Shown piece by piece: positions 32,293 through 41,400 of a stretch of 64,000 bases of DNA (its first letter is position 1; each line of letters opens with the position of its first letter). A model generated the notes under the pieces. It did no database searches. It saw only the letters and a program-made list of their open reading frames with translations, and had not been told where the DNA came from. A program made the position numbers and the translations under genes. Source of the stretch: Corynebacterium pacaense (GTDB lineage: Bacteria > Actinomycetota > Actinomycetes > Mycobacteriales > Mycobacteriaceae); NCBI RefSeq assembly GCF_900169525.1, contig NZ_LT821240.1, positions 941,684 to 1,005,683 of the forward strand. The letters run 5' to 3'.

Positions 32293-33843
32293 GTGTCCGA
32301 GAAGTACCGCCCAGTTCGGGATATCCAGGCCGCGCCGACATCGGTTCATTCCACGGCACAGGCCGGGCCCGTTGCGCTGCGCTCGGTGATCGCCGTGCTC
32401 TCGGTGATCATCCTGGTCATTTCCGGGCTGGGATACTTCGCCGTGGGGTCAATCGGGGACGTGGCAAACGCGGGCAACCTGACCCTCGGTGGCAAGAACG
32501 GCGTCAAGGACGGCCACGCCGCCGACGGCGCCACCGACATTCTGCTCGTCGGCTCCGACTCGCGTTCGGATGCCCAGGGAAAGCCGCTCTCCCAGGAGGA
32601 GATAGACAAGCTGCGCGCCGGTGACGAGGAAAACGACAACACCGACACCATCATGGTCATCCGCGTTCCCAACGACGGTTCCTCGGCCACCGCCGTCTCC
32701 ATCCCCCGCGACGCCTATATCAACGCCGGTGAGTACGGGAACATGAAGATCAACGGCATCTACGGCGCCCACAAGACTGACCGGAAGAACGAACTGATCA
32801 ACATGGGGGTGACCGACGAGGCGGAGCTGGAGTCCCGGTCCAAGGAGGCTGGTCGCGAGGGGCTGATCGACGTGGTCTCCGATCTCACGGGAATCACGGT
32901 GGACCACTATGCCGAGGTGGGTCTGCTCGGTTTCGTGCTGCTCACCGATGCCGTCGGAGGCGTCGAGGTGTGTCTCAACGAGGCCGTCGACGAGCCCTTG
33001 TCCGGCGCCAACTTCCCCGCCGGGCGCCAGACCCTCCAGGGGTCCGACGCCCTGTCCTTCGTCCGCCAGCGCCACGATCTGCCACGCGGTGACCTCGACC
33101 GCATCGTGCGTCAACAGGCTTTCATGGCCTCCCTGGTCAACCAGGTGCTCTCCTCGGGAACCCTGACAAACCCCTCACGGCTTTCCGCGCTCGCGGAAGC
33201 CGTCCAACGCTCCGTGATCATCGACGAGGGCTGGGACGTGATGGGCTTCGCCACCCAGCTGCAGAACCTCGCCGGGGGCAACGTCTCCTTCGCCACCATC
33301 CCGGTGACCTCCATCGACGGAATCGGTGACTACGGCGAGTCCGTGGTCACGGTCAACCCCTCCCAGGTCCAGGAGTTCTTCAAGGACGCCCTCGGGGAGG
33401 AGGATGCACAGGAGACGCCCGCGGAGGAGATGCCGACGCAGGTGGCTCCGTCCACGGAGGGCGTCGAGATCCACGTTCTCAACGCTTCCGGAACAATCGG
33501 CCTGGCCAGTGAGGTCGCAGCCCACCTGCAGGGACTGGGCTACACCATCACCGAGACCGGAAATGCGATCGAGGGCCTCTACTACGAATCGCAGATCCTG
33601 GCCGCGAACCCCTCCGATCCGCGGGTGGTCGCTCTCTCCGATCAGCTCGGTGGACTGCAGATCATCGCCAACGAATCTCTCGATGCCGACACCTTCATCG
33701 TCGTCCCAGCCTCGGACTACACCGGCCCCGCAGCGGAGGCCACGCCGAGCGCCGTGGTCGGCCAGCCCGGAGCAGACGAGGGGGAAGCCATCGTCAGCCC
33801 CGAGATCCACGCCGGCGGCGACGGCCCGCGCTGTGTGAACTAG
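32293..33843 (+). CDS. LytR-CpsA-Psr family cell-wall ligase
   Basis: 516 aa, GTG start. One N-terminal membrane helix (ALRSVIAVLSVIILVISG, about residues 28-46), then the LCP domain with ILLVGSDSRSD, NTDTIMVIRV, VSIPRDAYI, KINGIYGA and RQRHDLPRGDLDRI. A LytR_C domain follows (about residues 395-475, EIHVLNASGTIGLA). LCP proteins move arabinogalactan from its lipid carrier to peptidoglycan. The gene is divergent from wbbL and ends in a strong terminator. Confidence 0.94.
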   Translation: MSEKYRPVRDIQAAPTSVHSTAQAGPVALRSVIAVLSVIILVISGLGYFAVGSIGDVANAGNLTLGGKNGVKDGHAADGATDILLVGSDSRSDAQGKPLSQEEIDKLRAGDEENDNTDTIMVIRVPNDGSSATAVSIPRDAYINAGEYGNMKINGIYGAHKTDRKNELINMGVTDEAELESRSKEAGREGLIDVVSDLTGITVDHYAEVGLLGFVLLTDAVGGVEVCLNEAVDEPLSGANFPAGRQTLQGSDALSFVRQRHDLPRGDLDRIVRQQAFMASLVNQVLSSGTLTNPSRLSALAEAVQRSVIIDEGWDVMGFATQLQNLAGGNVSFATIPVTSIDGIGDYGESVVTVNPSQVQEFFKDALGEEDAQETPAEEMPTQVAPSTEGVEIHVLNASGTIGLASEVAAHLQGLGYTITETGNAIEGLYYESQILAANPSDPRVVALSDQLGGLQIIANESLDADTFIVVPASDYTGPAAEATPSAVVGQPGADEGEAIVSPEIHAGGDGPRCVN

Positions 33844-33848
33844 CAGAC

Positions 33849-33869
33849 AACCGCCGTGGGCGGGTTTTT
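33849..33869 (+). terminator. Rho-independent terminator after the LCP gene
   Basis: CCGCC (33851-33855) pairs with GGCGG (33859-33863) around a 3-nt loop, followed by GTTTTT. It lies 7 bp after the stop and before the next promoter. Confidence 0.75.
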
Positions 33870-33872
33870 GCT

Positions 33873-33878
33873 TAGGCT
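33873..33878 (+). promoter_or_regulatory. -10 box for leaderless TIGR03089 gene
   Basis: TAGGCT with a 7-nt spacer to the ATG at 33886, directly after the terminator. Confidence 0.5.
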
Positions 33879-33885
33879 GGAACGC

Positions 33886-34533
33886 ATGGAACTCCTATCC
33901 CACCTGCTCCTCGCGGATCCCGCCACCCCCCGATTGACCATCTACAACGAAACCACAGGTGCGCGACTCGATTTTTCGGCCCTGACGTTGGACAACTGGG
34001 CCGCGAAGGTGGGCAATATGCTGCTGGAGGAACTCGATCTGGATGAAGAATCGACCATAGCCATCGATCTGCCCGTGAGCTGGCAGGCCGCGGTCATCGT
34101 GCTGGGGGCCCTGGCCGCGGGAATCGAGGTCGAGTTCGGCGACCAGGAGGCGGATGCCGAGTTCACCACCCCCGACCGATTCGAGGCGAATCAACCCACC
34201 GGTGACGTACTGCTGGTCAGCGATGATCCCTTCGGCCGTGGCATCGTCGAAAGCGGTGGCACCCTGCCCGGTGGGACGATCGACTTCGGCCCGACCGTGA
34301 GATTCTACGGCGACCAGTTCTTCAACCCAACCAGGGCCCTGACCGAGATCGTCCCCCCGAGTGGCGGGGCCGAGCGCGTTCTCAGCACCGGATGGTCCGA
34401 TAAGGAGGGCTTCGTGCGGACCGTGCTCGCCCCTCTGGCCGCCAGCGGCTCGGCCGTCATCGTCGCGGGGCTGGCGGATTCAACGCGCCTCGACCAGATC
34501 GCGGCCGCGGAGAAGGTCACGGCCAGGATCTGA
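33886..34533 (+). CDS. TIGR03089 family protein
   Basis: 215 aa from the ATG at 33886, which the -10 spacing favours over an earlier in-frame start. TIGR03089 proteins resemble the N-terminal part of AMP-forming acyl-CoA synthetases but are short and lack the adenylation core (ITIYNETTGARLDFSALTLDNWAAKV-like opening, then IAIDLPVSWQAAVIVLGALAAG). They occur only in actinobacteria, next to LCP/wbbL genes, and their function is unknown. The inserted two-gene system begins 171 bp downstream. Confidence 0.85.
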   Translation: MELLSHLLLADPATPRLTIYNETTGARLDFSALTLDNWAAKVGNMLLEELDLDEESTIAIDLPVSWQAAVIVLGALAAGIEVEFGDQEADAEFTTPDRFEANQPTGDVLLVSDDPFGRGIVESGGTLPGGTIDFGPTVRFYGDQFFNPTRALTEIVPPSGGAERVLSTGWSDKEGFVRTVLAPLAASGSAVIVAGLADSTRLDQIAAAEKVTARI

Positions 34534-34656
34534 ACTCCTGGGCCGGGAAACAGCCACGGAAGATCCGGCGGGTTCCACCTGATCGCTGGAAACCGGAGCA
34601 ACGGTCCGCACAGAAATTCGATGCTTAAGGCAGCCGTGTCGGCCCCGACAGTTAGA

Positions 34657-34677
34657 GTTGTCCGGTATCGGCACAAC
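34657..34677. promoter_or_regulatory. Imperfect palindrome upstream of the Druantia-like genes
   Basis: A 21-bp element with outer arms GTTGT and ACAAC (5 bp perfect) and partly matching inner bases. It sits 27 bp before the start of the first large gene, where a repressor could block transcription. Chance is not excluded. Confidence 0.35.
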
Positions 34678-34704
34678 CCCTAGAGAAAGCACTCGTGGAA
34701 CACC

Positions 34705-37700
34705 GTGAGCAGTGGAAAGCGCAGCAAATCAGTCTTTGACTTTGTCCAAGAGTTGGACGGTACAGGCACCCTGAGCGAACGGCTCGCATCAGCAAACGGC
34801 TACCTTGTTGAACGAATATCTCCCATGAACAACAGGGGGGAGAAAGTGGCCCTTCCCTCTCCACTCCTCGCCGTTGATTTGAACCTCAGCATCGAGGATT
34901 ACCGCTGGCTCTTCGGACTCCTCGGTGAATCGGTTTCCGGTGCGTTGAGCAATACCAGGACGCTGGAGACACTGTTCGACGCCTACCCCCTGGTCTTCAT
35001 TGCCGCACTGACTGGAACTCCACTTCTGGAGTCAAAAGAGAGCTTCTGGGACAGTTTCTGGGACCTGCTGGGAACAGGCCCCTCCCCGCACCTCTACACC
35101 GTGATCCGGACGACACTACGCCGCGCGCTTCGAAAGAACCGACTGGAGACCTTCAGCGATTCCGATGTATCGGGCCCCAACCATGTCTCACTTATCCGAT
35201 TGAATGCCGGCATCACACCCGCCGATATCGAACCCGTGGTCACCCTCATTGATCACCTGAGGAGCGAAGGGATCCTGACCGATGATCCGGAGGAGTTTGC
35301 GACCCATGCCGTTCGCTATGGTGCATCGGAGCACGATGGACTGTTCAACTCCCCGCTGAGGAACCTGACCACCCATCTCCCGGTACGGTCCGCCGACTTC
35401 TTCGCGCGCATCCATGAGATTACCAACTGGTACCGCAACCTCGACGACCCTTCGGAAGCAGAGAATTTTGAAGGCACCCACGGGCTGCCCGAGCCAACCT
35501 TCGACTATCTCCTGAGATTCCTTTCCGGGGACACCGAAGTGGCGGTGCGCGAGCAGATCGCGGAGGATGATCACGTTACGTATCCGAATCCCTTCCTGCA
35601 TCTGAATCCGGACACTCTCGAGCTGGTTCTGGTGTTCCCCGCGATCAGCGGAACTGTGGCGAAGCATATCAACACGCCGGAATGGTCCGTGATCATGAAT
35701 GGTTCGACGACCAGGGCCAAACAGGACCGGGACTGGTCATACGGTGGCTTTGAAGAGCTCCGTTATTCACTGCACTCCCCGATCTCCTCATTAAAAGTTG
35801 TCAGTCCGAGCGGCGCCGAACACACGATCGTCACCAGCATCGAGGCTCGGGAACCAGTGCTGTTCTTCCAATCCTCGGGACGCTTCAATCCCAGCCCAAC
35901 CAGCTTGACCGGCCGGAACACGATCGTAATCATGCCAGCTGCGGCTACCATCACAGCCACGGGACCGGAAAGTATGTCGCGCCGGGTCCAGGAGCTTGGT
36001 CCCGTTTTCGGATGGCGGGACTGGGTCGTCAGGACAGTCTCACTAAAAGATGTGCGCACTCTGCACCTCGAGTATTTCACCTTCGGCAGGGTGTACCCGG
36101 TCAAAGAGTCGCGAGATGTCACATGGCTGGATGAGGAATCATCAATCAGGAACCTTCAGGGATCCGACCAGCTACCAGTGCACCACGAGAGCCCGAAGAT
36201 CCAGGTACCAAGGGACTCTGCCACCTGGATGGTGCGCTACTTCCAGGTCCTTCCAGACGGGGGTGAAGTGCCCATGAACGACTACGTGGTCGAGGACCAT
36301 CTTAAAGGAAAGGCCTTCAGCCTCTTCGACCCGGCGGATGATCCCTGGGTTGGACGGTTCAAGGTTGTGATATTCCGCGACTCCCTACTCAGGGAGTGGC
36401 GGATGTTCAACCTCGCCGAGGGTCTCAGTGTCCGGTTGAGTTTCCCCAGCTACCAGAAGACCGGCAAGTTTCGGGTACCTGAACCGATGGGTTTCCGTCA
36501 TTCCCTGACCAGAGCCTTTATCGAATTGACCTCAGACGACGATGCGGGGCTCACCCATCCCACCGGCCAGATCGCTCTCGCGGACGACTCCCGCTCGCAG
36601 AAGTTTCACCTCGAGAGCTCGGCCTTTCCGGAGACCTACCACCTCGACGTGTACGCCTCCGTTCCGCGCCTGCAATACCGTCTCCCGTTGCGCGATGAAG
36701 TGGCCAGCTGGACGCCCACTTTTCAGTCATTCAACTTCAATGATCTTTTTGAGGACGATGAGTTTCAGATCAGATTCCCCGACACCGTTCACGAGGTGAA
36801 ACTGACCATCACGGAGACCCTGCCGAATCAGCAGATTGGTAAATCTGAAGAGATATCACTGAGTAGAAAGACGGGCAATGTCTGGACCGCACCCATGTCC
36901 CGACTCATCCTGCCAATTTCGGAAGCTGCGAAATACACCATTCTTGCCTGCTGGTACCCGCTCACCCAAGAGCAATACGCTGACCGCCACATGGAAGAAA
37001 AGGAACGCCGACGGTGGAGAAAAGCACCCCAGCACAAGCGGAGGGACCCCCGAGGACACGGAGCCCTCGTTTCCCTGTTCAATGTTGAAAAACAGCCGTT
37101 GCTGCTGAGCGCGGCCATCGAGGGCACAGCTATTGAATTGGTTTTCGGACGAACACACTCCATGGAGCTCGAGGGGTGGGCCTGGTCCATCCACAATCCC
37201 CTGGCCCCTCCGGTGGAGATACCGATAACCGGAGACAGCGAAATCCTGCCGGAGGAACTGCTCAATGTCGGCCCGCTCATAGTCGAGGTGAGAGAGCGGA
37301 AGTTCCTGGAGGTCTGGTCGCCGGAGTCGCCGTCAGGACATGCGGTCATCGTTGAACACAATGGAGCCCTTCCCCCACTGTTTGACCCCACCCTCAAAAA
37401 CCGTTGGCTCTTCGCGCGGGAGTTGCCCCACCAACTGCTTCCCAACGAGATCCAGACAGTGTGGGATGCACGGAGCAAACTGCACCATGTCCTCTCCGTT
37501 AAGGAGAACCGGCGAATCCCCAGCATCCGCGCCTTCGATGATGCCACCGAACAGTTTCTACACCGGAATCCACGTCTCTCCCTGGATCAGCTTGATAGAT
37601 CCTCCCTCCCAGTGGATGGTCACTTCGAGGCGTTCATCCGCTCCGGGCTTCACACATGTTCCTTCCGGTCTGCCCAGACCGGCGGGGATATCCACCGCGT

Positions 37701-38394
37701 CCCCTGGATCGGTCTCATACAGGAAATGAACGATCTCCGGGTCCTCGGGGCGCGTGCGCAGGATTCCATGGAGATCGCAGCGGAAAGGGCGGAGTCCGAG
37801 CACTACATTCGGGAAACCGGGGGTCCAGTTCTTTGGAAGGTGTACTCCGGCGATATCGGCGGATTGACAATTGTCAGAGACCACCAGCCAACGGCCACAA
37901 ATGTAGTGTCGGTCAGGGCTGACAGCATCGCTGGAATCAGACAGGAGCTCGGAATCAAGGCACTCGGTGCCCAGTACATCTCCTCGAACGCACGCCTCGC
38001 AGCGCAATTGGAATGGTTGGAAAACCGGCGTGAGCTCGCCGGAATACCGCGACTGCATGAGCTCTTTTCCACCGTGTCGGATCATGAGTATCTCATCGAC
38101 CATCTCGAGGAACCCGAGCTGAAGATCACAGCTCTCAACCTGTCCTCATTCGCTCGCGAGCAGCACCGCAGTGATGATGACTATTGGCTTTTCATGCCCT
38201 ATATCTCATTTGTCCTCACACTTCTGTCGAGAATGGCGGCACACGGTGTCATTCGTACTGTCCCCACCCTTAATGAACTCCGCCATGTTTGGGCGACGGC
38301 CGCACGTCACGTGCCGTTGCTTACCGGATTCGATTTCGTCCTCTCAGAAGCCACTGTCCTCGGTGCGATCCGCAAGCACCACGTCCCCCGATGA
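34705..38394 (+). CDS. Large protein of unknown fold, candidate DruH of a Druantia type III-like system
   Basis: 1229 aa, GTG start with TGGAA 4 nt upstream. I recognise no domain, no nuclease or Walker motif, no signal peptide and no membrane helix. The first 300 residues look helical (TLSERLASANGYLVERI; FFARIHEITNWYRNL). The middle, about 300-760, alternates short strands as in stacked beta domains. A very basic stretch (EEKERRRWRKAPQHKRRD) lies near residue 765. The end is helical again. It overlaps an ATGA and precedes the helicase start by only 20 bp, so the two form an operon. A >1000-aa protein of unknown fold beside a DUF1998 helicase is how DruH-DruE is arranged; the name rests on that. 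G+C is low: bases 36841-36900 hold 29 G+C (48%). It could instead be part of another helicase-based defence system. Confidence 0.6.
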   Translation: MSSGKRSKSVFDFVQELDGTGTLSERLASANGYLVERISPMNNRGEKVALPSPLLAVDLNLSIEDYRWLFGLLGESVSGALSNTRTLETLFDAYPLVFIAALTGTPLLESKESFWDSFWDLLGTGPSPHLYTVIRTTLRRALRKNRLETFSDSDVSGPNHVSLIRLNAGITPADIEPVVTLIDHLRSEGILTDDPEEFATHAVRYGASEHDGLFNSPLRNLTTHLPVRSADFFARIHEITNWYRNLDDPSEAENFEGTHGLPEPTFDYLLRFLSGDTEVAVREQIAEDDHVTYPNPFLHLNPDTLELVLVFPAISGTVAKHINTPEWSVIMNGSTTRAKQDRDWSYGGFEELRYSLHSPISSLKVVSPSGAEHTIVTSIEAREPVLFFQSSGRFNPSPTSLTGRNTIVIMPAAATITATGPESMSRRVQELGPVFGWRDWVVRTVSLKDVRTLHLEYFTFGRVYPVKESRDVTWLDEESSIRNLQGSDQLPVHHESPKIQVPRDSATWMVRYFQVLPDGGEVPMNDYVVEDHLKGKAFSLFDPADDPWVGRFKVVIFRDSLLREWRMFNLAEGLSVRLSFPSYQKTGKFRVPEPMGFRHSLTRAFIELTSDDDAGLTHPTGQIALADDSRSQKFHLESSAFPETYHLDVYASVPRLQYRLPLRDEVASWTPTFQSFNFNDLFEDDEFQIRFPDTVHEVKLTITETLPNQQIGKSEEISLSRKTGNVWTAPMSRLILPISEAAKYTILACWYPLTQEQYADRHMEEKERRRWRKAPQHKRRDPRGHGALVSLFNVEKQPLLLSAAIEGTAIELVFGRTHSMELEGWAWSIHNPLAPPVEIPITGDSEILPEELLNVGPLIVEVRERKFLEVWSPESPSGHAVIVEHNGALPPLFDPTLKNRWLFARELPHQLLPNEIQTVWDARSKLHHVLSVKENRRIPSIRAFDDATEQFLHRNPRLSLDQLDRSSLPVDGHFEAFIRSGLHTCSFRSAQTGGDIHRVPWIGLIQEMNDLRVLGARAQDSMEIAAERAESEHYIRETGGPVLWKVYSGDIGGLTIVRDHQPTATNVVSVRADSIAGIRQELGIKALGAQYISSNARLAAQLEWLENRRELAGIPRLHELFSTVSDHEYLIDHLEEPELKITALNLSSFAREQHRSDDDYWLFMPYISFVLTLLSRMAAHGVIRTVPTLNELRHVWATAARHVPLLTGFDFVLSEATVLGAIRKHHVPR

Positions 38395-38414
38395 TCCGAC
38401 CGTCAAGGAAAACA

Positions 38415-41400
38415 ATGTCCACCTCCAAGACCGACACCTTCTCCTCGATCTTCTCCGATCATCTAAGCACGTCCTCGGAAGAGACCTTTCAGGCCGAGGA
38501 TGCAGGTGACTCCAGACATGCCCGGGCGAAAGTCACCAGTGACCGGAACATCGATCCCGTCGAGGCCTCCGAGCGGATTAGCCTGGACTACCGCAGGTAC
38601 CTGAAAACTATGCTCAGCCCAAGCACTCCGTCGATCAGCAGGGAGCTCGGAAGGGCTGTGGACGAGTCTGACAGTCTGACCCGTGGACCCATTCTGCAAC
38701 TTACCCCTCCATTCGCCACCGGAAGGTCAAGTCGGGAGCTCATCGCTGAGCAACTACTGTGCGGATCCTTCAGTCGCCTTGCCTCGCACAGCTTCGCCCT
38801 GGATCGACCCCTTTACCGGCATCAGGAAAGCGCAGTCCGAAAGATCAGAAACGGACGCAATCTGATCGTCTCCACGGGAACCGGCTCAGGAAAGACCGAG
38901 TCCTTCCTGATTCCGATCATCGATGAGCTTCTCCGTCAGAAAGAGTCCGGGGATCTGGGACCCGGTGTCCGGGCCCTGCTGCTCTACCCGATGAACGCGC
39001 TGGCCAATGACCAGGTCAAGAGATTGCGGGAGCTGCTTTCGGACATTCCGGAGATCACCTTCGGCCGCTACACGGGTGAGACGAAAAGGACACGCAAGGA
39101 TGCGGAGATACTTTACCAACAGATCAACGGCCCGGGTGTGCCACCACTTGACAACGAGTTGATCAGCAGGGAGGAGATGCAGGCCTCACCCCCGCACCTG
39201 CTCCTGACCAACTACGCCATGCTGGAATACCTGCTCCTCCGCCCAGCGGACAATGCCTTCTTTGATGATGAATTCTCCCATCACTGGAAGTTCATCGTGC
39301 TCGATGAGGCCCACGTCTATGCAGGTGCACAGGGCACCGAGGTTGCCATGCTGCTGCGCCGGCTCAAAGACCGCGTGCACAGGGACCGTCCTCTTCAGTG
39401 CATAGCCACGAGTGCCTCCCTGGAAGGGTCCCCCCAGCGGATCATGCAGTTCGGAACCGACCTTTTCGGTGAACCCTTCGAATACGATGAAACAGACCAG
39501 GGCCGTCAGGATCTGATTCGTTCCGAGCGATTGCCACTGCCGGAGAAGCACACCTGGTCTCTGCCCGATGAGCTGTTCGATAGGCGTGGAAGTGAAGCTC
39601 TATTCCAGGCTCTGTGCAATCACCCCGGCGACAACTACGAGGCCCTGATTCATGAGGAGCACATTGTGCGGCTCCGGGGTGCCTGCGCCGACCACAGCCT
39701 GTCCCTGACGGAAATCGGCGCACTCCTGTGGCCGGAAACCGAGCGGTCCATCGCGATGCACCGTGCGCACTTGCTGGTGCTACTGGGAGGCACGGTGTTT
39801 TCCGAGAGTGGCATCCCCGCACTGTCCGCCCGCTACCACATGTTCGTGCGGGCAGTTGAGGGTGCATTTCTGGGTTTTCATGATGATGGCCGTCCGGAAA
39901 TCTATTTGGAACGCCGCACCACGCTCGATGGAACAACGCGGCCGATGTACGAAATGGGTACATGCACCAAATGCGGAGCGGTCCATATCAACGGCAGCAA
40001 GGAGGAGGACTTCCTCATCATGCCGGAAACCGCACGAGGTCGCGCCGAGCCACAGTGGTCCGTACTCACCGAAGCTCCGGACGCGGCCGAGATGGATGAG
40101 GATGATCGGCTGGAGGAGGACACCATTGGTTCCGACACCCCTCTACTGCTGAACAAGGTCTGCACAGCCTGCGGCAAGCTGACGGACCACTGGGCGACTT
40201 CCTGCGGCAATGAACATTGCGGAGAAACCAGACTGCTGTCCGTGAGAGTGCTTCCGCGAGCTACCGGTTCCTCACAAACCTGCACCGAATGCGGCGGGAA
40301 GGGCACCAACCTGATCCGCAGACTCCAGACGGATGCCAATGCTGCCCCAGCGGTCCTCACCACCTCCCTTTATCAACTGCTTCCCGAGTCCGAGGATGCC
40401 GACACCGCCAGCAAGGTCGGGGGAGGTAGAAAACTGCTTGCGTTCTCCGATTCACGTCAGTCCGCCGCCTACGCTGCGCCCTATCTGGAGAATTCCCATG
40501 GACAACTGCTCGAGCGCCGAATTCTCATCGAAGCGCTTCGGGATGAGGAGTTCTCCGAAGGCGCGCGGCTGGACCGATGGATCACCCTGGCAGGTCGAAT
40601 CGCACGAGAGAAGCGGATTCTTCCTGAGCGAGATTCATCAACCGAGATCCGTGAGAAGGTCGGAGCATGGGTCTTCGCGGATATTTTGTCGGTATCCAGA
40701 CGTCTGTCCACGGAGGGTCTCGGCCTCGCCAGGATTGAACTGGACCCGGATGCCATATCCGACCTTCCGCTAACCCGGAAGCTGGCGATTTTTTTGAAGG
40801 ATGAATCAACCGCGCGGAACCTGATCAACGTCCTGCTTCAGGATGTACGGCACAAGGGGGCTTTGACCGCCCCCGGCTTCGTCGACTTGGAGGACACGAG
40901 ATTCGAACCAAGGAAGGGGATGCGATTCTTCCGCAAGGATGGTGGTGCGGACCCCGTTAAGCGGCTCTATTCCTGGATCCCGCAGAAGAACACCAACACC
41001 AGAAAGAGACTGGTGGATAAGGTGCTCAACGCCTATGGAACAGCTGATGAAAAAGGCGAGAGATCTGCAATCTTGCTCAATCTGCTCTGGAAGGATCTCG
41101 GCAGCGCCGGAGTATTGAAGCTTCCAGGGGAGAAGGCTCGGGGACTGTCATTAGACCACGAGCTGCTCCGGGTCAGTTCTGGCGGGAATCACACCTGGTA
41201 TCAGTGTGACACCTGCCGTGGACTAACCACATTCAACATTGCGAATCTTTGTCCCCATGGATTCTGTCATGGTCACCTTGTGACCCTGGATACCTCGACG
41301 CCGGAGATCGTGGACAACCACTACAGGAATCTGGCGCGCAACATGCAGATCGTTCCACTGTCGGCCAGGGAGCACACGGCACAGTGGACTCCCACCGAGG

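Noticed and set aside
36292..36330. Phospholipase D-like HxK segment in the 1229-aa protein (HLKGKAF)
   Set aside because: The required Asp four residues after the Lys is missing and there is no second HKD copy.
38289..38414. Longer N-terminus for the helicase, starting inside the upstream gene
   Set aside because: It overlaps the previous gene by over 100 bp; the ATG at 38415 has its own ribosome-binding site.
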